DNA from: Actinomycetes bacterium
Lineage (GTDB): Bacteria; Actinomycetota; Acidimicrobiia; Acidimicrobiales; JAKAOS01
Assembly (NCBI GenBank): GCA_021795215.1
Contig: JAJYPS010000006.1
Span: forward strand, 1-45,376
Direction: 5' to 3'
DNA length: 45,376 nt
The notes beneath the pieces were generated by a model, which saw only the letters and a list, made by a program, of their open reading frames with translations, made no database searches and was not told the DNA's origin. A program made the position numbers and the translations under genes. Below are positions 33,188 through 41,331 of the stretch, one piece after another. How positions within the stretch are numbered: position 1 is the first letter of the stretch; every line of letters begins with the position of its first letter.

Positions 33188-34191
33188 CGGTGCTCCGACC
33201 ACGCCCGCACCCGGTCTTCGGCTGCCGACATCGCGTCGCCTCCGGAGGTCATCGCCTCGATGGCGCGGAGCGTGGGATAGCCGTTCCGCTGCTCGTCCTG
33301 CAACCTCCTGGCGAAGCTGCCCGAGCGGATCTCGTCGGTCACCGAGCTGAAGTGGTTCCGCATCGCCACCGTGTCCATCTCCAACGTGCGCAGGAAGCCC
33401 CCGAAGGTCGCCACCGCGCCATGTCCGTTGACGGAACGGTAGAAGCCCTTGTCGGCGAATGCCGCGAAGGTACGGGACATCTCGCCGGACGCGTACAGTT
33501 CCAGCACCATCGCTTCGGGAGGTAGGCCCGCGGCAGTCCCCATGGCGAACGCCACCTGTATTGCCGTGCCGAGGTAGGGCCCGACCGTCTGCTCCACCAT
33601 CAGGTCGAGCATCGCTTCCTTCGCCGCAGGCAGGACCAGCGCCCCGCGTCGGAGAGCACCGGCAGCAGTCGCGAGCGCCAACAGCCTGGCCTTGGCCGAA
33701 CCGGTGGCATCCCGCTCCACCGAGCAGTAGCTGTAGAAGCCGGTGCCGTCGACGGTGGACGACCGGACCTCTTCCCCGAGCATCCGGGGAGCCAGCATCA
33801 GCACGTCGATCCCCTCGGGCACGACCACCAGACCGAAGGCCAGGCAGTAGCCCGAACCGAATGCCACCGCCGTGCCCGGCCGCAGGGACGGAGCCACGTC
33901 CGAGTCGAACCGGGCGGGTATCGCCTCGTCCGGAATCAGCAGGTACACCAAGTCCGCGTCGGCGCAGGCCTCCTCTATGCCGAGGACCTGGAAGCCATCC
34001 GTCTCCGCCCTGGACTTCGCATCGTCGTCGATGTTGCCCACCACCACGTCCAGTCCGGCGTCGCGGAGGTTCAGCGCCATGGACGATCCGAGGTTGCCGT
34101 AGCCGACGACGGCGATCGTGGAGCTCTTCAGGCCCTCGTGGTCCATGTATGCGCTGTCGTAGAAAATGACCTCGTCGGTAGTCGTCGTCAT
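33184..34191 (-). CDS. Ketol-acid reductoisomerase-like protein
   Basis: A 335-residue protein related to IlvC, which uses NADPH and magnesium for an alkyl shift and ketone reduction. The N-terminal Rossmann domain has VVGYGNLGSSMALNLRDAGL (GYGxxG, residues 30-35) and LVYLLIPDEAI. The knotted C-terminal domain keeps the metal-ligand pattern E-x3-D-x3-E in KEAMLDLMVEQ and later LELYASGEMS. The active-site block APKGPG reads LAPRMLGEEVR, so the catalytic lysine is arginine. It is therefore a divergent paralogue, not a normal branched-chain amino acid enzyme. The ATG at 34191 follows AGAGGAG. It lies 89 bp after hpnH and overlaps the SDR. Confidence 0.8.
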   Translation of the reverse strand: MTTTTDEVIFYDSAYMDHEGLKSSTIAVVGYGNLGSSMALNLRDAGLDVVVGNIDDDAKSRAETDGFQVLGIEEACADADLVYLLIPDEAIPARFDSDVAPSLRPGTAVAFGSGYCLAFGLVVVPEGIDVLMLAPRMLGEEVRSSTVDGTGFYSYCSVERDATGSAKARLLALATAAGALRRGALVLPAAKEAMLDLMVEQTVGPYLGTAIQVAFAMGTAAGLPPEAMVLELYASGEMSRTFAAFADKGFYRSVNGHGAVATFGGFLRTLEMDTVAMRNHFSSVTDEIRSGSFARRLQDEQRNGYPTLRAIEAMTSGGDAMSAAEDRVRAWSEHR

Positions 34192-34259
34192 CCGCTCCTC
34201 TGATCGTGGTAAGGCGTCGCTCCGGCCCTTCTTCCGGCGCCGCGCGCGCTGCTTCGGGC

Positions 34260-34275
34260 GCTCGGCCTGCCGAGC
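34260..34275 (-). terminator. Hairpin just after hpnH
   Basis: GCTCGG and CCGAGC form perfect arms around a 4-nt loop, 5 bp downstream of the hpnH stop in its direction of reading. No T-run follows. It may reduce transcription into the last two genes of the operon. Confidence 0.35.
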
Positions 34276-34280
34276 CGCCG

Positions 34281-35288
34281 TCAGTGTGTGCCCAGCGTGG
34301 CCCTCAGACTGGCACGAAGCGATGAGGTTGTGGCTAGCACCGCCGTCGGTTCGTATCCACAGTGGGCCATGCAGTTGGCACAGCGGGGGTCCTTGCCCCG
34401 GCCGTAGCTCTCCCAGTCGGTGGTCTCCAGCAGTTCGGCGTAGGTGGACGCATATCCGTCGGACATCAGGTAGCACGGCTTCTGCCATCCCAGCACCGAA
34501 TAGCTGGGGATGCCCCACGCCGTGCAGCCGAAGTCGGCCTTTCCCTCCAAGAAGTCCAGGAAGAGGGGGGTGTGATTGAGCTTCCAACGTCTCCGCCTGC
34601 CATCGGCGAAGACCTTCGAGAACAGCTCCCGCGTCTCGGTCACCCCAAGGAAGTGCTCCTGGTCCGGCGCCCTCTCGTAGGCGTAGGCGGGAGACAGCAT
34701 CATCGCGTCCACCTGGAGCTCATTGTTCAGGTAGTCCAGCACTCCTATGACACTCTGGGGCGAGTCGTTCGTGAAGAAAGTGGAGTTGGTCGTCACCCGG
34801 AAGCCCGCCTTCTTGGCGGAGCGTATCGCCGCGGTTGCCTTGTCGAACACCCCTTCGCGGTCGACCGCCGCGTCGTGCCGCTCGGCCAAACCGTCGATGT
34901 GGACGGTCCAGGCGAAGTACGGCGACGGCCGGAACTGCTCCATCCGCCTCTCCAGGAGGACTCCGTTCGTGCACAGGTAGACGAACTTGCGCCGCTTGAC
35001 CAGCTCGTCCACGATTCGCCCTATCTCCGGGTGCAGCAGCGGCTCACCGCCCGCTATCGACACCATCGGGGCCCCGCTCTCCTCGATCGCCCCGACCGCC
35101 TCCTCCACCGAGAGCCGCTTCCGAAGGATCTCCGTCGGCTGGCGCACCTTGCCGCATCCCGGGCAGTGGAGATTGCAGCTGTACAGCGGCTCCAGCTCCA
35201 CGAGTAGGGGGAAGCGCTTCTGACCTTTCAGCTTTTGGCGCGCCAGGTAGGAGGCCATCGTCAGGTTCTGGCGCCAGGGAATGGACAT
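34281..35288 (-). CDS. hpnH: Adenosylhopane synthase HpnH (radical SAM)
   Basis: The radical SAM enzyme (335 residues) that joins the 5'-deoxyadenosyl group to diploptene to make adenosylhopane, the first side-chain step of extended hopanoids. The iron-sulphur motif is CNLHCPGC (C38, C42, C45), preceded by the family start MSIPWRQNLTMASYLARQKL. SIAGGEPLLHPEI is the SAM-binding GGE motif. The C-terminal cysteines (FGCTAWG, KPCYLM, CANCMAHCGYEP) are the conserved ones of the family. It follows hpnG after 85 bp that contain a hexanucleotide repeat. Confidence 0.95.
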   Translation of the reverse strand: MSIPWRQNLTMASYLARQKLKGQKRFPLLVELEPLYSCNLHCPGCGKVRQPTEILRKRLSVEEAVGAIEESGAPMVSIAGGEPLLHPEIGRIVDELVKRRKFVYLCTNGVLLERRMEQFRPSPYFAWTVHIDGLAERHDAAVDREGVFDKATAAIRSAKKAGFRVTTNSTFFTNDSPQSVIGVLDYLNNELQVDAMMLSPAYAYERAPDQEHFLGVTETRELFSKVFADGRRRRWKLNHTPLFLDFLEGKADFGCTAWGIPSYSVLGWQKPCYLMSDGYASTYAELLETTDWESYGRGKDPRCANCMAHCGYEPTAVLATTSSLRASLRATLGTH

Positions 35289-35315
35289 GGGCAGCTCTCC
35301 TGTTCAATCGTCTCT

Positions 35316-35349
<34 letters not shown>

Positions 35350-35373
35350 GCCGTGTCGCCGGTCATCGTACGA

Positions 35374-36033
35374 TCAGTACCCAATCCCCTCCGAGAGGTG
35401 GAGCGGAGGACGGCCCAACGCCCGGGCCGTCCTCCGTACAGCGGCAAGACCCGCCAGACCGGACCTGGGCAGACCCGCCAGACCCGTCGAGGGAGCGTCC
35501 GAAACGGCTCTCACCGCGGCCATCGGCCGCGCCCCCAGCGCCTCGAACAGGTAGCCCGTCTCGGTGTCCACCACGTCCCCGCCTGAGGCCGCCAGTTCGG
35601 CTCGCCGCGTACCCCAAACCGGCCGTCGCACCGTTTCCACGGCGCCCAGTTCCGCTCGGATGCCGCTGCGACGGAGAGCGTCGACGACGACCGACGTGAG
35701 TTGGTCGTCCGGCGACAGGGCCGTCTCCCTACCTTCTACCGACACCCTTTCGGCCACCACCACCTGCCCGGGCTTTGCCGACCGACGAAGAGCACCACAT
35801 ACGCCCAGAACGATGACCGGTCGCCCTGGAGCGAGCCCGGCGGCCAGACGAGCACCGGCGCTTCGTGCTTTTTCCGGCCCCATGCCGCAGCGCCTGATCG
35901 GTGCTCCCGGACGGCCGAGCCCGATCGCAAGGCGCTCGATCCAAATGGCGGTCACCAGGACCGGCACCGCCGGGTCACCCCGCCGTCCCGACGCCCACGC
36001 CGAGCGGCCCGGCAGCGGCTCGTCAATCCGCAC
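35374..36033 (-). CDS. hpnG: Hopanoid-associated phosphorylase HpnG
   Basis: A nucleoside phosphorylase-like enzyme (219 residues) that removes adenine from adenosylhopane to give phosphoribosyl- or ribosylhopane. Family features are IRRCGMGPEKARSAGARLAA, the phosphate-loop strand VIVLGVCGALRR, and the nucleoside-binding VVDTETGYLFEALG with conserved glutamate, then AVRAVSD with the catalytic aspartate. The GTG at 36033 overlaps the shc stop by 11 bp. The C-terminal segment has a small internal repeat (GLAGLPRSGLAGL). Confidence 0.85.
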   Translation of the reverse strand: MRIDEPLPGRSAWASGRRGDPAVPVLVTAIWIERLAIGLGRPGAPIRRCGMGPEKARSAGARLAAGLAPGRPVIVLGVCGALRRSAKPGQVVVAERVSVEGRETALSPDDQLTSVVVDALRRSGIRAELGAVETVRRPVWGTRRAELAASGGDVVDTETGYLFEALGARPMAAVRAVSDAPSTGLAGLPRSGLAGLAAVRRTARALGRPPLHLSEGIGY

Positions 36034-38107
36034 TAAACACGCCGTTCTGACGGCTGTCGGAGTTGTGCCGGTCCTCGGGACGGTCCAGGCCCTGCCAGCT
36101 CCGCCACCGCCCCAGAGCCATCACCGGGAACACCAGCCTGTAAAGGTGGTAGTTGATGTGGAAGTCGCCAGGAAAGCCCGTCCCGGTGAAGTAGGGCTCG
36201 TCCCAGCTGCCATCGTCGTCCTGAGTCGCCGCCAGGTACTCCACTCCTCGGCGGATCGCTTTGCGGAACTGGGCCTGGGCGATGTCCACTTCGCCATCGC
36301 CGGACCCGCCGTGGGCCCGGCGAGCCTCACCCGGCGGCGTGGCCAGGCACAGCAGTGCCAAGAGCGCCCAGGAGGTCTGTGACGGCGTCGAAGCCCCGCG
36401 ACCACGCCATGCCGGGTCGGTGTACGACCTCATGTCCTCGCCCCATCCTCCGTCGGCGTTCTGGTGCTCGCACAGGAACCTCCCGGCAGCCGCCAGACGA
36501 GGGTCGGACGGCTCTGCTCCCGCGGCCACCAGGGCAGGAACAGCTGCGCCGGTTCCGTAGACGTAGTTTGCTCCCCAGCGACCGAACCAGGCCCCGTCGT
36601 CCTCCTGCTCGCGCCAGAGCCAGGCGACACCGCGGGACAGGGCGTCCGGGTGGGTTCCGGTCGCCGCCAGCATCTCCACCGCATGCGCCGTGACGTCCGC
36701 ACTCGGAGGATCGGTCACCTCGCCGAAGTCGCAGACGGGAAGCTTCTCGACCAGCCTGCTGGTGTTCTCGGCGTCGAACGCAGCCCATCCGCCGTCCCTG
36801 CACTGCATCCCTACGACCCACTCGACGGCCCTGAGCACCGCCGCCCGGGTACGCAAGGGGTCCGATCCCTCGCAGCGGCGGAGCGCCAGCACCACCAGCG
36901 CAGTGTCGTCGACGTCGGGATAGTTGTCGTTCTCGAACTCGAAAGCCCATCCGCCCGGCTCGAGGTGCGGCCGCCGAACGGCCCAGTCCCCCTTCTTGGT
37001 CACTTCCTGACCGACGAGCCAGTCTGCAGCCGATACGAGAGCCGGCTCGGACGGGTCGGCCCCGGCGTCGGCGAGAGCCAGCACGGCCAGGGCGGTGTCC
37101 CACACGGGCGACTGGCAGGCTTCGAGGCGCACCTGGTCGCCGTCGGTGACGCTGAAGGCTTCGAGACCACCTACAGCCGAAGCCAGCACCGGGTGCTCCA
37201 TCGAGTACCCGAGCAGGCTCAGGGCGAGCATCGAGTACACCCACGGGGGTTGGATGCCGCCCCAGCTGCCGTCGGGCTCCTGGCGCTCGACGATCCACGC
37301 CTCGGCCCGGCGGAAGGCGAGCCTGCGCAGCGGCTTGAACGGAAGCCGCTCGTACGCGGCCAGCGCCTTTCCCAGCAGGTGGAACATGCCCGCAGTGCTG
37401 AACAGGGCAGGCGGCTCCTCCGGGGGAAGGCCGCCACGCAGCTCCTCGATGGAGAAGGGGACCGGTCTGACCGGGCGGTGGGCGGCCACGACGGTGAGGG
37501 GGACCATGGTCTGGCGGGCCCAGCACGCGAAGTCGTAGATGTTGCAGGGGAACCACGAGGGCAGCAGGATCAGTTCGGCCGGCAGGGCCGGCAGGGCGTC
37601 CCACCGCCACAGGCCGAACAGAGCCAGCCAGAACCGGGTGAACAGCCTGGTTCTCTCGACCCCACCCTGGTCCCGGACCCACGCTGCTGCCCTGCGCATC
37701 GCTTCCAGATCCGAGGAGTGCCCGGCCAGTCGCAGCGCGACGTACGCCTCCACGGTCACCGAGAGATCCGGCGGCCCCCCGAAGAAGCTGGACCAGGTCC
37801 CGTCCGCGTCCTGCTTGGCAGCGATCCACCTGGCGACCGCCGCACGGCGCTGCGGGTCGACTATCCCGAGGAAGTGGCGCAGGAGCATGTCCTCGGCGTC
37901 CATGCTGACGTTCGTCTCCAGCTCCCCCTTCCACCATCCGAGCGGATGCTGGAGCTCGGTCAGACGGGCTACGGCGCGGGACAGCGTGCCTGCGGACAGA
38001 GCGCCTGCGGTCCGCGAGGCTAGCGATCCTGCGTCGGGGACACTCTGTGCGCCTTTGAGATCCGTCGACCCGTCGCCGCCCACCTGGGACGCCGGGTCAG
38101 AATGCAC
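36023..38107 (-). CDS. shc: Squalene-hopene cyclase
   Basis: A monotopic membrane cyclase of about 694 residues that folds squalene into hopene or hopanol in one step. The catalytic acid motif is DVDDTA (about 398-403). Several QW repeats are visible (QEPDGSWGG, QCRDGGWAAFD, QEDDGAWFG, QNADGGWGED, QDDDGSWDE), and FPCNIYDFACWARQTMVPL is the family signature. The GTG at 38107 overlaps the stop of the polyprenyl synthase by 11 bp; a GTG at 38083 is the alternative. No strong ribosome binding site is seen, which fits translational coupling. Confidence 0.96.
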   Translation of the reverse strand: MHSDPASQVGGDGSTDLKGAQSVPDAGSLASRTAGALSAGTLSRAVARLTELQHPLGWWKGELETNVSMDAEDMLLRHFLGIVDPQRRAAVARWIAAKQDADGTWSSFFGGPPDLSVTVEAYVALRLAGHSSDLEAMRRAAAWVRDQGGVERTRLFTRFWLALFGLWRWDALPALPAELILLPSWFPCNIYDFACWARQTMVPLTVVAAHRPVRPVPFSIEELRGGLPPEEPPALFSTAGMFHLLGKALAAYERLPFKPLRRLAFRRAEAWIVERQEPDGSWGGIQPPWVYSMLALSLLGYSMEHPVLASAVGGLEAFSVTDGDQVRLEACQSPVWDTALAVLALADAGADPSEPALVSAADWLVGQEVTKKGDWAVRRPHLEPGGWAFEFENDNYPDVDDTALVVLALRRCEGSDPLRTRAAVLRAVEWVVGMQCRDGGWAAFDAENTSRLVEKLPVCDFGEVTDPPSADVTAHAVEMLAATGTHPDALSRGVAWLWREQEDDGAWFGRWGANYVYGTGAAVPALVAAGAEPSDPRLAAAGRFLCEHQNADGGWGEDMRSYTDPAWRGRGASTPSQTSWALLALLCLATPPGEARRAHGGSGDGEVDIAQAQFRKAIRRGVEYLAATQDDDGSWDEPYFTGTGFPGDFHINYHLYRLVFPVMALGRWRSWQGLDRPEDRHNSDSRQNGVFSAD

Positions 38108-39113
38108 GCTGGACCACGAACTCCGCCATGTCGGCCAGCTGCCGGCGGGATGGAGCGGCGAGCGGTGCCGACTCCAGTGCCTGCAGTGCCGACTGCTTGT
38201 GCAGGCGCGCCGCCTCTTCGCAGTACGCCCGACCGCCTGCCTGCTCCACGACGAGAGCCGCCCGAGCGAGGCCGTCCTCGGGGCACGGGCGCTGTCCGAG
38301 CAGGTGCCGCAGCTCCTCGGCATGGTGGCCGCCCGCCGCCATCGCGGCGGCGACGGGAAGGCTGGCCTTGCACTGGCGCAGGTCGCTCCAGGCCGGTTTC
38401 CCGGTGCGGGAAGGGTCGCCCCAGATGCCGAGCACGTCGTCGGTCGCCTGGAATGCCAGGCCCAGCTCCACTCCGAACTCCTCCAGCGCCGAGAGCTGTT
38501 CGGCAGTGGCGCCGGCCAGTTCGGCTCCGATGGAGGCGGCGGCGCCCAGAAGGGCCCCTGTCTTGCCCCTCTCCATCTCCTCGCAGGCAGCGACGCTGAT
38601 CTCGGCCAGCCCTTCGCCGGCCATGTCGTTGGCCTGCCCGACGATCATCGACGAAGTGGCGCGGGCCAGCCGGCTCGCGGCCGCACATCGGTTGGGCACC
38701 TGGCTGTCCAGTAGGACCTGCTGCGCCAGTGACGCCAGGGCGTCCCCCACGATGACCGCCTGGCCGACTCCCCACACCGCCCACACGGTCGGGCGATGGC
38801 GGCGCCGGGAGTCGCCGTCGATTATGTCGTCGTGGATCAGCGAGAAGTTGTGCACCAGCTCCACGGCGACGGCGCCTGGAACCCCTGTCTCGGCGGCAGC
38901 TCCCGCGGCCGTGGCCGACAGAAGGGCGAGAGCGCTCCGAACCCCCTTGCCGCCGTTCGCCGACTGGGGGACACCACCTGCGTCGGTCCATCCGAAATGG
39001 TAGAAAGCCGGCCTGCTCAGCTCGCTGCCGAGCCTGCCCACGGCTGCACGCAACTCTCCTTCGCACATCGCCGCCGCCTTCTCCAGGATGGGGGGTGCCA
39101 CGGCAGCCTCCAT
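38097..39113 (-). CDS. Trans-polyprenyl diphosphate synthase
   Basis: A 338-residue all-alpha isoprenyl diphosphate synthase, most likely making farnesyl diphosphate for squalene synthesis because of its place in the hpn operon. The first aspartate-rich motif is LIHDDIIDGD and the second FQATDDVLGIWGDP, a form common in actinobacteria. NGGKGVRSALALL is the upstream substrate-binding region. Chain length (C15 or C20) cannot be decided with confidence from the residues before the first motif. The ATG overlaps the hpnE stop by one base (TGATG) and its 3' end overlaps shc. Confidence 0.92.
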   Translation of the reverse strand: MEAAVAPPILEKAAAMCEGELRAAVGRLGSELSRPAFYHFGWTDAGGVPQSANGGKGVRSALALLSATAAGAAAETGVPGAVAVELVHNFSLIHDDIIDGDSRRRHRPTVWAVWGVGQAVIVGDALASLAQQVLLDSQVPNRCAAASRLARATSSMIVGQANDMAGEGLAEISVAACEEMERGKTGALLGAAASIGAELAGATAEQLSALEEFGVELGLAFQATDDVLGIWGDPSRTGKPAWSDLRQCKASLPVAAAMAAGGHHAEELRHLLGQRPCPEDGLARAALVVEQAGGRAYCEEAARLHKQSALQALESAPLAAPSRRQLADMAEFVVQRAF

Positions 39114-40492
39114 CAGAAGGCCCGGGTCGATTGGTCGGCCAGCTCCGCGTTCCCTTTCGACGACAGGTCGGCCACGACACAGCTCGCTGCCGCATGGCCG
39201 CTCAGGACAGCACCCTCCATCGTGGCCGGCCAACCGGTGGCAGTCCATGCGCCCGAGAGGTAAAGACCGGGAGCGGACGTCCGCGGTCCCGGCCGGAGCG
39301 CCCCGGAACCTGCAGAAGCCCTGAAGGTCGCGAAGCGCTCTCGGGTCACTACGGCATCGGTCACTCTCGCCTGGCTCACCTTTCCGAAGATCTCTCCCAA
39401 TGCAGCCAGCACGGTCGACACCACCGTCTGGGGCCTGCCGCCCAACCACTCCTCGGCTCCCGACAGCGACACGCCGATGCACTGCCCCTCTGCGAGGCCC
39501 ACTGCGCGGCTCCTGTCGAATACCCACTGCAACGGCGAATGCACCACGGCGGCCATCTCCACGTCCGTTACCCGCCTGTCGAACACCACCTGGACGTTCA
39601 CTATCGGAGACGTCCCCAACGAGTCGAGCGACGGCGGCACCGTTGCGGGCGGAACCAACGCGGCCAGGCTCCAGTGGGGCACGGACATCACCACGGCAGC
39701 GGAGGCGATGCGTCCGCCGGGGCCGTCCACGAGCCACCTCCGGTCCTTGCTTCCCGCCGCAGGGCGGCCCTGCACCGAGGACACCTCCCAACCGGAACGG
39801 ACCTCCACGCCAGCCGTCGACAGGGCACTCTGCGCTGCCCCTCCGTGCAACTCCGCCAGTGGGACCCCAGACCAGCCGATGTCGCCGGCGTCGACGCTGT
39901 CCAGCAGTCCGGTGCGGACCACTCGGGTGGCGTTCTGGAGCGAGCACTCTTCGGCGGAGATGTTGCAGGTGGCGCGGAGCAGGAGGTCCCACACCGCCTC
40001 TCTCGCTTCCCGAGACTGGCACTGGCTGTCCATCCAGGCACCGAAGGCCACCGCGTCGAGAGCGTGGTCGTCCGGATCGAGCCGGCGGATTGCTCGGAAG
40101 GCGTTCGCCACGGACAGCCGGTCCTGCACCGTCAGGGGGGAGTAGCGGGCCAGCGAGCCGACCAGGTGCAGAGGAGCCGGTCCGAGGGAGCGTCGCAGCA
40201 GAGCCGGGCGGCCACCTGGCCGAAGGACCTGGATCTCCAGCCTGTCCTGCAGCTCGACCTTCTTGCCGACGCCCAACCGGTCCAGCAGTCGTCGGTACGA
40301 CGTGCAGGACCGCAGGAAGACGTGCTGGCCGTTGTCGAACGTCAGACCGTTGCGCCGGAACGAGTAGGTGGCACCCCCCAGGCTCCCCTTGCGCTCCAGC
40401 AGCACCACCGACAGACCGGCATCGGCAAGGTCCAACGCTGCTGTGATCCCGGCCAGCCCTCCGCCCACCACCACCGCGTCAGTGCTGTTCAA
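39113..40492 (-). CDS. hpnE: Hydroxysqualene dehydroxylase HpnE
   Basis: An FAD-dependent amine-oxidase-fold enzyme (459 residues) that reduces hydroxysqualene to squalene, the third step of the HpnCDE route. The FAD motif is AVVVGGGLAGITAALDLADA with LLERKGSLGGATYSF, and GLTFDNGQHVFLRSCTSY is typical of HpnE. The C-terminal flavin contact is GLYLSGAWTATGWPATMEGA. The start TTG overlaps the hpnD stop (TTGA), a weak start that relies on coupling. The frame is open upstream inside hpnD but codes for no flavoenzyme sequence there. Confidence 0.94.
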   Translation of the reverse strand: MNSTDAVVVGGGLAGITAALDLADAGLSVVLLERKGSLGGATYSFRRNGLTFDNGQHVFLRSCTSYRRLLDRLGVGKKVELQDRLEIQVLRPGGRPALLRRSLGPAPLHLVGSLARYSPLTVQDRLSVANAFRAIRRLDPDDHALDAVAFGAWMDSQCQSREAREAVWDLLLRATCNISAEECSLQNATRVVRTGLLDSVDAGDIGWSGVPLAELHGGAAQSALSTAGVEVRSGWEVSSVQGRPAAGSKDRRWLVDGPGGRIASAAVVMSVPHWSLAALVPPATVPPSLDSLGTSPIVNVQVVFDRRVTDVEMAAVVHSPLQWVFDRSRAVGLAEGQCIGVSLSGAEEWLGGRPQTVVSTVLAALGEIFGKVSQARVTDAVVTRERFATFRASAGSGALRPGPRTSAPGLYLSGAWTATGWPATMEGAVLSGHAAASCVVADLSSKGNAELADQSTRAF

Positions 40493-41331
40493 GGCGCCCT
40501 GCCTGCTATCGCCAGCGCGGCGACCCAAGCCTTTTCCGCCCGCGAGAGGGATACCCTCTCCGACAGGACGGACTCTGGTCGCCTTTCGATCGATCCGAGC
40601 AGACGGCGGTAGATGCCGGCCATAGCTGCGGTGCATGCGCGGCTCCGCCAGTCCAGCAGCGACAGCAGGCCAAGTCCTTCGGTATAGAAGCTTCGAGCCC
40701 GGCTGGCCACCAGGAGGATCACCCCCACTACGGCGTCGGGCGGCCCGGTCGCGTCCGGCTCCGCCCCGAATCGCTCCAGGTCGCGTGCCGGAAGGTACAC
40801 CCTGCCCATCTGCTCGCGGTCCTCCCGGATGTCCCGCAGGATGTTCGTCAGCTGCAGCGCCACTCCGAGTTGATCTGCCAGCCGGGGGGCCCTCTCACCC
40901 GCAGCGGCACCGAACACGCCGAGCGACAGCCGTCCGATGGAGCCCGCCACCAGCCGGCAGTACGTCACCAGGTCGTCGAAGGTGTCGTAACCAGATCCGT
41001 GGCAGTCCCACTCGCAACCCTGGATCAGCTCGTCGAACGCCTCGAGAGGGATGGCGAAGCGGGAAGCGGAGTCGGCGATGGCCACAAGGACCGGGTCCGA
41101 GCCGTCTCCCGGCAGCAGCTTCAAGTCCTGGCGCACCTTGGCCAGTCGTTCCAGCTTGGACTCGCTGCTGCCAGGCCCGTCGCCGATGTCGTCGATACGG
41201 CGGGCCAGTGCGTAGACGGCGGACAGTGCCCGCCTTCTCACCGGGTCCAGCAGGCGGATGCCGTAGGAGAAGTTGCGAGCCTGGGATGCCGTGAGCTGCT
41301 CGCAATAGCGGTAAGCCTCCTCGGAGTTCAT
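40489..41331 (-). CDS. hpnD: Presqualene diphosphate synthase HpnD
   Basis: A squalene/phytoene-synthase-fold enzyme of 280 residues that condenses two farnesyl diphosphates to presqualene diphosphate. The two aspartate-rich motifs are RRIDDIGDG and LRDIREDREQMGRVYLP, with CRLVAGSIGRLSLGVFG between. NFSYGIRLLDPVRRRAL is the usual N-terminus. The ATG overlaps the hpnC stop by 4 bp (ATGA). Confidence 0.95.
   Translation of the reverse strand: MNSEEAYRYCEQLTASQARNFSYGIRLLDPVRRRALSAVYALARRIDDIGDGPGSSESKLERLAKVRQDLKLLPGDGSDPVLVAIADSASRFAIPLEAFDELIQGCEWDCHGSGYDTFDDLVTYCRLVAGSIGRLSLGVFGAAAGERAPRLADQLGVALQLTNILRDIREDREQMGRVYLPARDLERFGAEPDATGPPDAVVGVILLVASRARSFYTEGLGLLSLLDWRSRACTAAMAGIYRRLLGSIERRPESVLSERVSLSRAEKAWVAALAIAGRAP

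Noticed and set aside
33184-34191. Canonical ketol-acid reductoisomerase of valine/isoleucine synthesis
   Set aside because: The active-site lysine block is altered, and the gene sits in a hopanoid operon with no ilvB or ilvN.
39095-40612. Plus-strand frame of about 505 codons opposite hpnE
   Set aside because: Antisense shadow of a gene with full HpnE motifs.
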